Part shown: positions 55,235-64,000 of the stretch, one piece after another
Layout of the letters: every line of letters starts with the position of its first letter
How positions within the stretch are numbered: position 1 is the first letter of the stretch
From: Leucaena leucocephala
Taxonomy: Eukaryota; Streptophyta; Magnoliopsida; Fabales; Fabaceae
Reading direction: 5' to 3'
Assembly (NCBI GenBank): GCA_037074615.1
Contig: CM073547.1
Coordinates: 4,278,001 to 4,342,000 of the forward strand
Length of the DNA: 64,000 nucleotides
Notes under the pieces: model-generated
The model's input: only the letters and a program-made list of their open reading frames with translations
Databases searched by the model: none
Told to the model about the DNA's origin: nothing
Position numbers and translations under genes: made by a program

Positions 55235-55373
55235 GCAGCGACCAAGGAAGTCGCCGCTGAAAGACCTACTTTCAGCGGCGACAAATAAAGTCGCCGCTGA
55301 AACTCTATTTTCAGCGGCGACTTTTTTTGTCGCCGCAAAAGTGTTGTCGCCAAAACTTTATTTTTTTGTAGTG
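55235..55373. repeat. Right subterminal repeat array and terminus of the CACTA element
   Basis: At least six GCGGCGAC/GTCGCCGC motifs between 55235 and 55340, followed by the terminus ATTTTTTTGTAGTG (55360-55373). Confidence 0.75.
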
Positions 55374-56187
55374 GCAGTTGGATCTCAAATATAATTTCAT
55401 GGTCCACATTATTGGTTTTGGTCTCTAGTATGAGTTGGCTTGCAAATCGTATGCACAGTATGAGAAGTACCTGTAAGACAACGTCATGTGATCACTTATG
55501 GCCATTGTCCCTTTGTAAGAGAATTATATTTTCCTAACTCATGAGTTCATAAGCAACTTGTGATATTGATTATTGAATATCGTTGATTTTAAGGATATTG
55601 TAGACATATTATACAACACAGCCTTTAGTTGATTATTATATCATTGATTGGCCTATAAACAGCTACTTTTAGGAATAGTTGATTTGTAGGATTTTTTTTT
55701 ATATTAAGAATCAAGGAAAAGAATTAAAGAAAAACATAAGTCAATTAATCATAATGGGGAAAATGTTTAATCGATTGGCTGCTTAAATATATTAATAAGA
55801 AATTATGGCTTCAATCACTTGAGCAAAAAAAGTTTGCTAGGATTAATTTTCTTGCACTTATGTTGAGACTCTTTTGTTTCTCTTTAACTAAATCTTGATT
55901 TAAATTTACTGGATCAAGGAATATAACTCACTTCTAAATCTTGCAACGAGAAAACAAACTTTTGTAGCCTAATGTGAACATCGTATCGAAGACATTGATA
56001 TTCATAATTGATTGAAATTGCGTGAAAATTGTCTATTGATAAATTTCTCATTGACACAATCTCACAATTCCCAACTTGGGGAAGAAAAAGTGGGAGAAAA
56101 ACATCTTTGCATAGCAAAACTATGGGAACTTCCTTCTATACAAAATTGTCTTGACTAATCTAAGTTAATGTTGTCTTTGCTTGCAAG
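55374..56187. other. Spacer of SAUR unit C, right side of the CACTA insertion
   Basis: It continues the SAUR unit broken at 41727. A relic promoter lies near 55430-55560 (AAGACAACGTCATGTGATCAC...TTCATAAGCAAC), the unit-marker phrase AAGAAATTATGGCTTCA at 55797, and the 3' UTR of copy 10 with ATTCCCAACTTGGGGAAG (56067-56084). No gene. Confidence 0.55.
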
Positions 56188-56466
56188 CTAGCACCCATTT
56201 GAGGAAGAAGTGACTCTAAGGAAGACATCTTCGGTGCAAGGAATAGTGAGAGCTCCCATTGGATGATCAAACCCAAATTCTTCTTCAGCTTCACTTAACA
56301 ACTCTTGAAATGAAGGTTGATTCAAGTATGATATTGGGATCACAAACCTCCTCATTTCCTCTCCAACATATACTGCTAGATATCCCTTTGGCACCTCACC
56401 AGATTTTGTAGAAGAACCTTTTGCAGCAAAGGAAGTCCTCTTGATTCCTGGTAAACAAAAACCCAT
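56188..56466 (-). CDS. SAUR auxin-responsive protein (copy 10), promoter severed by gypsy element 3
   Basis: 92 codons: [17 protein letters not shown] (Cys instead of Arg at residue 4), complete core ([50 protein letters not shown]), ending VTSSSNGC. The reading frame is intact. The 5' leader matches its paralogues for 70 bp only, to GTGTTGTGAA at 56536, where gypsy element 3 begins. In the paralogues TATA lies 105-115 bp before ATG, so the native TATA and auxin-response region are now on the far side of the retrotransposon. Expression would need LTR-derived antisense transcription or is lost. Confidence 0.92.
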   Translation of the reverse strand: MGFCLPGIKRTSFAAKGSSTKSGEVPKGYLAVYVGEEMRRFVIPISYLNQPSFQELLSEAEEEFGFDHPMGALTIPCTEDVFLRVTSSSNGC

Positions 56467-56536
56467 TGTTTTCTGTGTTTAAGAAGAGAATAAGAAGGAA
56501 GTTTTGGATAATTTTGTTGCTTGAAAGTGTTGTGAA

Positions 56537-58508
56537 TGTTATGATCAGGAATTTAGTTAACATATATGTATATTCATTGTAGAATATTTCGAATGGGAAG
56601 TGTTAGCCGAATGGTTCAAGCGGCGAAAGGAAAAACATTCGGCCAGGGTTCGAGTCGCAGCGGAAGCGGAGGTGAATTTTTTTTCTCAGACGCGTGAAAT
56701 TACCGTTTTGCCCCTCTGTCTATTTCTCACCGAACCTCTGCCTTTCTTCATCATTTTCCTTCTTCTTCCTGTGGGCCGCGAACAAAGAAGGCAGGCTGCA
56801 GCGACGCCGCAGGTGCGAGATGACAGAAGCTCAGCGTGCGGTGCGGGAGATGAGTACACGGCACGGAAGCTCGGCTGGACGCCTTTAAGAAGCATTCCGC
56901 CGATCCTTTCCTTTCTGTCGTCAACGAGGCTGCGGTGACAGGGGAGTTTGGGTGGTGATCGCTGGAGTGCCGCGGATTCTGGGTTCGGGATATTACGCCG
57001 GTAATACTCCTTCCGGTGGACCACATTCAAAGTAAGCGCCGTCGCCGTGTAGCTCTGTCCGACACCATTGTCGAGCTACTGTAGCAAGTCCTTTGCTACT
57101 GTAGCAAGTCTCGGAGGTCGATTTCCAGTTGCTCTTCGGCGATTGGTTCTGTGGGTAAGCTTCTTAAACCGAATTCCGCATTCTCCTTTCCTTCTAGCTC
57201 GCTACCGTGAGCAAATAAGCTCACTCTGTTCTTCGGTGTCATCGTCATTCCAAGTATCGGGATGTTCGTTGTTGTTGATAAGGAAAGAAGGAAGTGAGAA
57301 GCTAGTTGGTGACGCCGGAGACAGAGTTGCAGAGTTGTCGGCAATAGGCAGTAAGTACCTGACCCTGTTTCCGTTTGCTTGCTCGGTATTGTTGGTTCTG
57401 GCGTTGTGAACCTGCGGATCTGGGAAATGGTTTCTGTCGCAATGTGTTTAATCTTTGAATGCATGCTGGGTTGCTGCGGTGTTATATATATATGTTTGTC
57501 ATACTGTGCTCGCGGGTTCTGTGAAAATATGCATGTTGTGTGCTGTCAATGGTTATGAACAATGAGCATTCCTGTCACTTTGTTTCTATGGATTGTGCGC
57601 TGTGTATGCTGCTGTGGTGTGTGCGTGGTTATGTTGACAAAGGGATGAGGAAACAAAAACAGGTGGTTATGTGGAATGAGGTTACGGTTATGAGTTAGAA
57701 AGAAAGAAGATAAAGGAAATAGAGTTGCTTTTGATAGGAATAAGATAATCTGGAAGTATGAAAGCTGGAAATATCTTCGTTTTGATATATGTGCTAAGGA
57801 AATGTGTATGTTACAAACCCAAATTACTTTTGGAAGTAACTATTTTATGTGTGAAAGCTTGCTGTTTTGGAAGTTATGGAGAAGGAGATAATGTGAAATA
57901 TTTAGAATATTCAAGTATTAACAGGTATTTGTGTGACTTATGGTGATTGGGTTAAATCAAAAGCACTATGAGATAAAAGAGCTGAATGTCACTCTTAGAT
58001 GGAATATGGAATTTAACAGTTTGGAAAAAGAAATAAAGATAAGACTTTTAGTGAATGATTATGGTTGTTTGCAAAGATTGAAATTGTTCAAATGGTGGTT
58101 TTTGTCTGTTAGCTCATGGAATGCTTTATTTTCGGGATTTAGGGAAATGAAGGGAGATTGATATTCTAAAGCTTAGAGCAAGAATAAATTATATTTAGAG
58201 AATTCCAGGTGAGTGAATAACGTTCCCTACAAATTTACATTTTTAAATGCATTGTTATTTCAAACGATGAATTTCAAATATAGATTTCAAAAAGCAAGTT
58301 TTACGAAATTGTAGTTTAAATCGTTAGAAATGATTTTCTTTCGATTAATTTACAAAAGATTATGATTATGCATGAACCTTAGAAAATGTTTGTATGATTT
58401 TGAAAAATGCTATGGAGAAATTAATGGTTTTACTTAAAATGCTAGGCTTTCAGAATATGATGTATTCATATTCTGTGCCGGTCACAGTCCAGAAATAGGG
58501 ACGTGACA
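56537..58508 (+). repeat. 5' LTR of gypsy element 3, with internal deletion
   Basis: 1972 bp, about 0.8 kb shorter than the other LTRs. The first part resembles element 1. At 58369-58376 a single TGCATGAA stands where elements 1 and 2 have two copies about 0.9 kb apart, so the intervening segment, including the hairpin repeats, has been lost by short-direct-repeat deletion. Confidence 0.9.
56595..56684 (+). promoter_or_regulatory. tRNA-like Pol III unit in the LTR of element 3
   Basis: A box TAGCCGAATGG (56604-56614) and B box GGTTCGAGTCG (56647-56657, 10 of 11 to consensus) 43 bp apart, then T8 at 56677-56684. Repeated in the 3' LTR at about 63534-63623. Confidence 0.5.
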
Positions 58509-58511
58509 GTT

Positions 58512-58524
58512 TGGTATCAGAGCC
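58512..58524 (+). other. Primer-binding site, element 3
   Basis: TGGTATCAGAGCC, complementary to initiator tRNA-Met. Confidence 0.92.
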
Positions 58525-58714
58525 AAAGTTTTTCTATGGTTAAGCAGAGCAGAGATACTACGGTGGAGTCTCAATTATCGTTATGAACCCGGGCATAACT
58601 ATAGTTGTGGCATCTCTGAAGATCTCTAAAAGAAATTCAAAAGTGGTGTTTTTTCCTATGATTTCAGAAACGAACTTATAAACTGAATATTTTCTATGTT
58701 TTATGAATAGTTAA

Positions 58715-61700
58715 ATGCCGCCTAGACGAGTTCAGTCTAGAGGGAGCTCTAGGGCTTCGGATCAAGGCTCTGCTCAGCGAAGTGATTTGCCTCCTCGAGG
58801 CCGAGGACAGGGTCGTAGGGGTGCTAGGGTTCGGGGAGGTCGACCCCTTAGACCTCTTCAGGAAATTCTATCTGAGGCAGAACCATCTCATCCACAGTCT
58901 CCTGAGATCTCTACGTCCTCTAGGCATGAGACTCAGGTAGAGACACCCCAGGTTATAGAGGAAGAATCCATCGCAGTCAAGCTATCAGAGTTTATAAAGT
59001 TGGATCCTCCGAAGTTCTCAGGGTTTGATTCTCGAGAGGAACCCATTGAGTTTCTAGAAGGAATTGAGAAGAGATGCCGGGCTTTGAGATGCTTAGATGT
59101 GCAATACGTGGAATTTGCCTTGTTTCGACTTGAGGGGATTGCGAATGCGTGGAGTAAGACGGTACCAGGATTTCAGGGGGATAGAGTATCATTATTGTCA
59201 TGGGCAGATTTTAAGGATCTTTTCCTGAAACGTTTTCTTCCCCAGAGCAAGAAGGATGCTAGAGTTAAAGAATTTCTTCTGTTGAAGTGTACTTCTGGGA
59301 TGTCTGTGGCTGAGTATGACAGAAGATTTATAGAACTTTCTTCGTATGCATCTACCTTGATTCCGTCAGAGAGGGATAGAATCGGCAGGTTTATTCAGGG
59401 ATTACCGATACATATTCATGATGCTGTGGCCCCGATGCTAAATCATTTTGCTTCTTATGCTGATGTGGTCGACTGTGCTTTGAGAATTGAGTTGAGACAC
59501 ATGGAAGAAGAAGGGGTTTCTAAGAAGCAGAAGACTGGGAACGAAAGGTTCCAAGGATCATTTAAGGGTAACCGCCCTCAGGGCCAACCCTCGTCAGCTG
59601 ATATGCGGCCAGCGCCCAGATCTTATAGATCTTCTGGGGGCATTCCAGATTCGGGACCAAAGTTTGGAGGTACTAGACCTCAGTCTGGAGGAAGTCAGTC
59701 TAGTTATTCCAGGCCTACCTGTAATATGTGTGGGAAGCACCATTCAGGGGTTTGTCTGAAGTCCTTGGGGGTGTGTTATGGTTGTGGACAGCCGGGTCAC
59801 ATGAAGAAAGAGTGTCCGTTTGCTCAATCAACCTCGAGTTATGGATCAGCTAGACCTTCTCCCCACCCTTCTACTTTTGCAGCTCCGTCTGTGGGAGCAA
59901 CTTCTGCTTCTATGGGTAGAGGTACATCAGGACGACCTCCAAAGAAGAGAGCACAACCTTCAGGCCAAGGTCAAGCTAGGGTTTACGCAATGACAAGGCA
60001 AGATGCTCGGGCTTCTAATGCTGTGGTCACAGGTATTATCTCTATATGTTCTCAAAAGGCTTATGCATTGTTTGACCCTGGTTCGACACACTCTTATATT
60101 TCAAAATATTTTGCTAAGATGATGGATAAGAATTCAGTTAGACTTGATTGTCCTTTCACTGTGGCTACCCCTGTTGGGGAATCTTTGTCAGTTTCACAAG
60201 TGTACAAATCTTGTGAAGTGTCTGTTGAGGGTAGAGAAAGTTTTGTCGATTTGATGATACTTGATATGATAGACTTTGATGTCATTCTGGGCATGGATTG
60301 GTTAGCTTCATGCTATGCTACGGTGGATTGCCACCTGAAAGTGGTAAAGTTTAACTTTTCGGGTGAAACTTCGTTTGTGTTGTTTGGAAACGAAGTAGAT
60401 AAGCCAACAAACTTAATCTCTGCTTTAAAAGCCCAGCAAATGTTGGCAAAAGGTTGTCAGGGATTTTTGGCGGTAATCCAAGATGTTGATAGGCCTACTG
60501 TCAGCTTAGACCAAATTCCTATTGTTCAGGAATTTCCTGATGTTTTTCCAGAGGAATTGCCGGGATTACCCCCAGATCGAGAGATAGAATTTAGTATTGA
60601 CGTCATTCCTGGTACGCAGCCAATTTCTATTCCGCCCTATAGAATGGCGCCGTCTGAGTTAAGGGAATTAAAAAGTCAGTTACAAGAACTGCTAGATAAG
60701 GGGTTCGTACGACCTAGTACTTCTCCTTGGGGTGCACCAGTGTTATTTGTCAAGAAAAAGGATGGATCGATGAGATTGTGCATTGACTATTGACAGCTTA
60801 ACAAGGTGACAGTAAAGAACAAGTACCCGTTGCCGCGCATCGATGATTTGTTTGATCAGTTGCAAGGAGCGCAGTACTTTTCAAAAGTAGACCTGCGATC
60901 AGGGTATCATCAGTTGAAGATTAAGAAGGAAGACATTCCAAAAACAACATTTAGGACTCGTTATGGTCATTATGAATTCTTAGTAATGTCCTTTGGTTTG
61001 ACAAATGCTCCTGCGGCATTCATGGATTTAATGAATCGAGTATTCAGAGAATTTCTGGATAAGTTTGTGATCGTGTTCATTGATGATATCTTGGTTTATT
61101 CCAAGAGTGCGGAAGAGCATGAACATCATTTGCGGATAGTGTTGCAGAGATTGAGAGAACATCAACTCTATGCTAAACTTTCCAAGTGTGAGTTTTGGTT
61201 AACTGAGGTCACTTTCTTGGGGCATGTGGTGTCGAGGGATGGCATCCAAGTTGATCCTAGTAAGGTTGAGGCAGTTAAAAGTTGGCCACGACCTACTACT
61301 GTAACTGAGATTTGAAGTTTCTTAGGTCTTGCAGGATACTATCGCCGTTTTGTGCAGGATTTTTCAAGAATAGCAGCTCCGATGACAAGACTAACCCAAA
61401 AGAATGTGAAGTTCGTGTGGGATGAGAAATGCGAGGCAAGTTTTCAAAAGTTAAAAGAATCTTTGACCTCTGCTCCAGTGCTAAGTTTACCTTCAGGAGT
61501 TGGTGGGTATACAGTGTATTGTGATGCTTCTCGGATTGGGCTAGGCTGTGTGTTAATGCAAGATGGTCGAGTTATTGCCTATGCCTCTAGAAAGCTTAAG
61601 TTGCATGAGCAGAATTATCCAACTCATGATTTAGAGATGGCTGCGGTGGTGTTTGCTTTAAAGATTTGGAGACATTATCTGTACGGAGAAACCTGTGAGA

Positions 61701-63424
61701 TTTTCACGGATCACAAAAGCCTTAAGTACATCTTTGAGCAGAAGGATTTGAATCTCAGGCAGAGAAGGTGGATGGAGTTGTTAAAGGATTATGATTGTAC
61801 GATTCTGTACCATCCGGGAAAAGCGAACGTTGTGGCTGATGCTTTAAGCAGGAAGTCTATGAATAGTTTAGCACACATAAAGATTGAAAGAAGACCGTTG
61901 GTACAGGAGATTCATAAAGTTGAACAAGAGGGGGTCATATTTGAAATTGCTGATAAGGGAGTATTTTTGGCTCATTTGCAGGCTCATTCCTCATTATGTG
62001 ATCAGATTAAGGAAGCTCAGTATTCAGACCCGAAGTTGTGCGAGTTGAGGGATTCAGTTAAAGACAGAAGTAATTCAGAATTTATGATTGATCAGGAAGG
62101 TGTTTTGAGGTTCGAGGGTAGAATTTGTGTGCCACAAATTCAGGAGTTGAGAAGGTTAATTCTTGAAGAAGCTCATCATTCTGCCTATACTATCCACCCT
62201 GGTATAACTAAGATGTACCAAGATTTGAAACAGTTGTTTTGGTGGCATGGTATGAAGAATGATATGGCAAATTTTGTTGCACATTGGTTAGTGTGCCAAC
62301 AAGTTAAGGCGGAACATCAGAAGCCGGCAGGACCGTTACAACGGTTGGAGATACCTGAATGGAAGTGGGAAAACATAACTATGGATTTTATCGTGGGATT
62401 GCCCCGTACTGCGAAAGGTTTTGATTCCATTTGGGTAATTGTTGATAGATTGACCAAGTCCGCTCATTTTCTACCAGTGAAGACGACATACAGTGCGGCT
62501 AGATACGCTGAGATTTACATCGAGGAGATCTTGCGGTTACACGGAGTCCCAGTGTCTATTATTTTAGATAGAGGGCCCCAGTTCACTTCTCAATTTTGGA
62601 AATCATTTCAGAAAGCTTTGGGCACTCGATTGAATCTTAGCACTGCTTTTCATCCTCAGACAGATGGACAGTCTGAGAGGACAATCCAGATAGTTGAGGA
62701 TATGTTGAGGTCCTGTGTCATGGATTTTGGTGGAAGTTGGGACAAACATTTACCGTTAGTAGAGTTTGCCTATAATAACAGTTATCAATCAAGTATTCAA
62801 ATGGCACCATTTGAGGCATTGTACGGGAGGCAGTGTAGATCTCCAATTGGATGGTTCGAAGTTGGAGACGGAATGATATTAGGGCCTGATTTGGTTCAAG
62901 ATGCTAAAGAAAAGGTGAAGGTGATTCAACAAAGGTTGTTGGAAGCTCAAAGTCGACAGAAATCTTATGCAGATCATCGTCGTAGGGAATTAGAGTTCAT
63001 GGCCGGAGATAAAGTGTTTTTAAGAGTGTCACCAATGAAAGGGGTTATGAGATTTGGTAAAAAGGGTAAGTTAAGTCCGAGGTTTATCGGCCCCTTTGAG
63101 ATTTTGGATAAAGTAGGTGCAGTAGCTTATCGATTAGCCTTACCACCAGAGCTATCAGGGATACATCCGGTGTTTCATATATCGATGTTGCGAAAGTACT
63201 TGTATGATCCATCTCATGTCGTTGAATATCAAGAGGTTCAGGTGAATGAAGATTTGTCATATGATGAATATCCATTAGCTATTATTGATCGACAAGTAAA
63301 GAAGTTGCGGTCGAAGGAGATTCCTTCGGTGAAAGTGTTATGGCGAAACCACTCAGAGGAAGAAGCTACTTGGGAGTTGGAGGCTGAGATGCGAGTCAAA
63401 TACCCACAATTATTTCAGAACTAA
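58715..63424 (+). pseudogene. gag-pol of gypsy element 3, two nonsense codons
   Basis: Collinear with the 1569-codon frames of elements 1 and 2 and without indels. It is broken by TGA at 60791-60793 (codon 693) and TGA at 61313-61315 (codon 867), both in the reverse transcriptase region and both at codons that are CGA in one or both relatives. Further damage to invariant positions: Cys1191 of the integrase HHCC zinc site is Trp, and the Ser before the second catalytic Asp is Leu. Gag, knuckles and protease remain open upstream of the first stop, so a Gag-protease product could still be made. A polypurine tract follows at 63463-63475. Confidence 0.93.
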
Positions 63425-63462
63425 GGTGTGCATATTTTCAAATTCGGAGGACCGAATTTCTT

Positions 63463-63475
63463 AAGAGGGGAAGAA
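63463..63475 (+). other. Polypurine tract, element 3
   Basis: AAGAGGGGAAGAA, identical to element 1, adjoining the 3' LTR. Confidence 0.88.
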
Positions 63476-64000
63476 TGTTATGATCAGGAATTTAGTTAAC
63501 ATATATGTATATTCATTGTAGAATATTTCGAATGGGAAGTGTTAGCCGAATGGTTCAAGCGGCGAAAGGAAAAACATTCGGCCAGGGTTCGAGTCGCAGC
63601 GGAAGCGGAGGTGAATTTTTTTTCTCAGACGCGTGAAATTACCGTTTTGCCCCTCTGTCTATTTCTCACAGAACCTCTGCCTTTCTTCATCATTTTCCTT
63701 CTTCTTCCTGTGGGCCGCGAACAGAGAAGGCAGGCTGCAGCGACGCGGCAGGTGCGAGACGACAGAAGCTCAGCGTGCGGTGCGGGAGATGAGTACACGG
63801 CACGGAAGCTCGGCTGGACGCCTTTAAGAAGCATTCCGCCGATCCTTTCCTTTCTGTCGTCAATGAGGCTGCGGTGACAGGGGAGTTTGGGTGGTGATCG
63901 CTGGAGTGCCGCGGATTCTGGGTTCGGGATATTACGCCGGTAACACTCCTTCCGGTGGACCACATTCAAAGTAAGCGCCGTCGCCGTGTAGCTCTGTCCG
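63476..64000 (+). repeat. 3' LTR of gypsy element 3 (partial)
   Basis: The first 525 bp of the LTR, truncated by the end of the window. Differences from the 5' LTR are seen at six sites, for example in TTTCTCACAGAACC, GCGACGCGGCAGG and CAATGAGGCTG. Confidence 0.9.

Larger units (their letters stand above)
41728..55373. mobile_element. CACTA (En/Spm) element with captured gene fragments
   Basis: Perfect 14-bp terminal inverted repeats: CACTACAAAAAAAT at 41728-41741 and its complement at 55360-55373. Subterminal arrays of GCGGCGAC/GTCGCCGC-type repeats lie inside both ends (about 41750-41935 and 55235-55340), as is typical of CACTA elements. Without gypsy element 2 it is about 3.2 kb. It has no transposase and so is non-autonomous. 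It carries receptor-kinase and aquaporin fragments. The 3-bp target duplication is imperfect: GCA occurs at 41724-41726 and 55374-55376, but one extra T precedes CACTA on the left. Confidence 0.85.
56537..64000 (+). mobile_element. Ty3/gypsy chromovirus element 3 (runs off the window)
   Basis: The 5' LTR, PBS, broken gag-pol, PPT and the first 525 bp of the 3' LTR are visible. The left target site should be GTGAA (56532-56536); the right duplication is outside the window. The two LTRs differ at about six of the 525 comparable bases, so this insertion is roughly an order of magnitude older than elements 1 and 2. It is inserted head-on into the leader of the minus-strand SAUR at 56188-56466. 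Confidence 0.92.

Overview
This is plant nuclear DNA, most likely from a eudicot. The evidence is AT-rich intergenic sequence, spliced genes with GT-AG introns, an intron-containing elongator tRNA-Met, a tandem array of SAUR (small auxin up RNA) genes, a B3-domain gene, a DUF538 gene, tRNA-derived SINEs, MITEs, a CACTA transposon and chromodomain Ty3/gypsy retrotransposons. I cannot name the species.

Layout. Positions 1-11 kb are ordinary gene space: a small B3 DNA-binding protein (3152-3610), two tandem secreted Pro-rich peptide genes (6280-6522 intact; 7797-8121 frameshifted by a 10-bp tandem duplication), and a three-exon minus-strand cyclic phosphodiesterase of the 2H family (8418-10593). 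From 11.9 kb to the end the window is one SAUR array of ten recognisable copies. Eight read intact (11906-12166, 13540-13812, 33712-33981, 34943-35200, 37626-37904, 39463-39738, 40646-40912, 56188-56466). Two are broken: 27592-27866 by stop codons and 36435-36920 by a SINE. Promoter-only relics lie between them. From 33.7 kb onward the array is built from an approximately 3-kb unit holding a divergent SAUR pair that shares a bidirectional promoter. An elongator tRNA-Met (28922-29007) and a DUF538 gene with a frameshift (32298-32958) lie between the two halves of the array.

Mobile DNA has expanded the array. Gypsy element 1 (15725-26230, TSD CAAAT) sits inside one arm of an inverted pair of ~0.5-kb MITE-like repeats. 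A CACTA element (41728-55373, 14-bp perfect terminal inverted repeats) sits in the spacer of the third SAUR unit. It carries captured receptor-kinase and PIP-aquaporin fragments and is itself split by gypsy element 2 (42570-52985, TSD CTCGT). Gypsy element 3 (56537 to beyond the window end) landed in the 5' UTR of the last SAUR, between its expected TATA box and its ATG. Elements 1 and 2 have intact 1569-codon gag-pol frames and almost identical LTR pairs. Element 3 is older and carries two nonsense codons.

The least expected signal is near the 5' tip of every gypsy LTR: a tRNA-like A box, a B box 42-43 bp downstream (normal tRNA spacing) and a T-run shortly after. This resembles a miniature RNA polymerase III unit embedded in an LTR retrotransposon. 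Other structures worth attention are paired 13-bp palindromes 20 bp apart in the LTRs, tandem hairpin repeats in the LTR, mosaic LTRs suggesting recombination between subfamilies, a conserved AAGACA/CATGTG block in the SAUR promoters, and a conserved CTTCCC/GGGAAG hairpin in SAUR 3' flanks. All sequence comparisons were made by eye.
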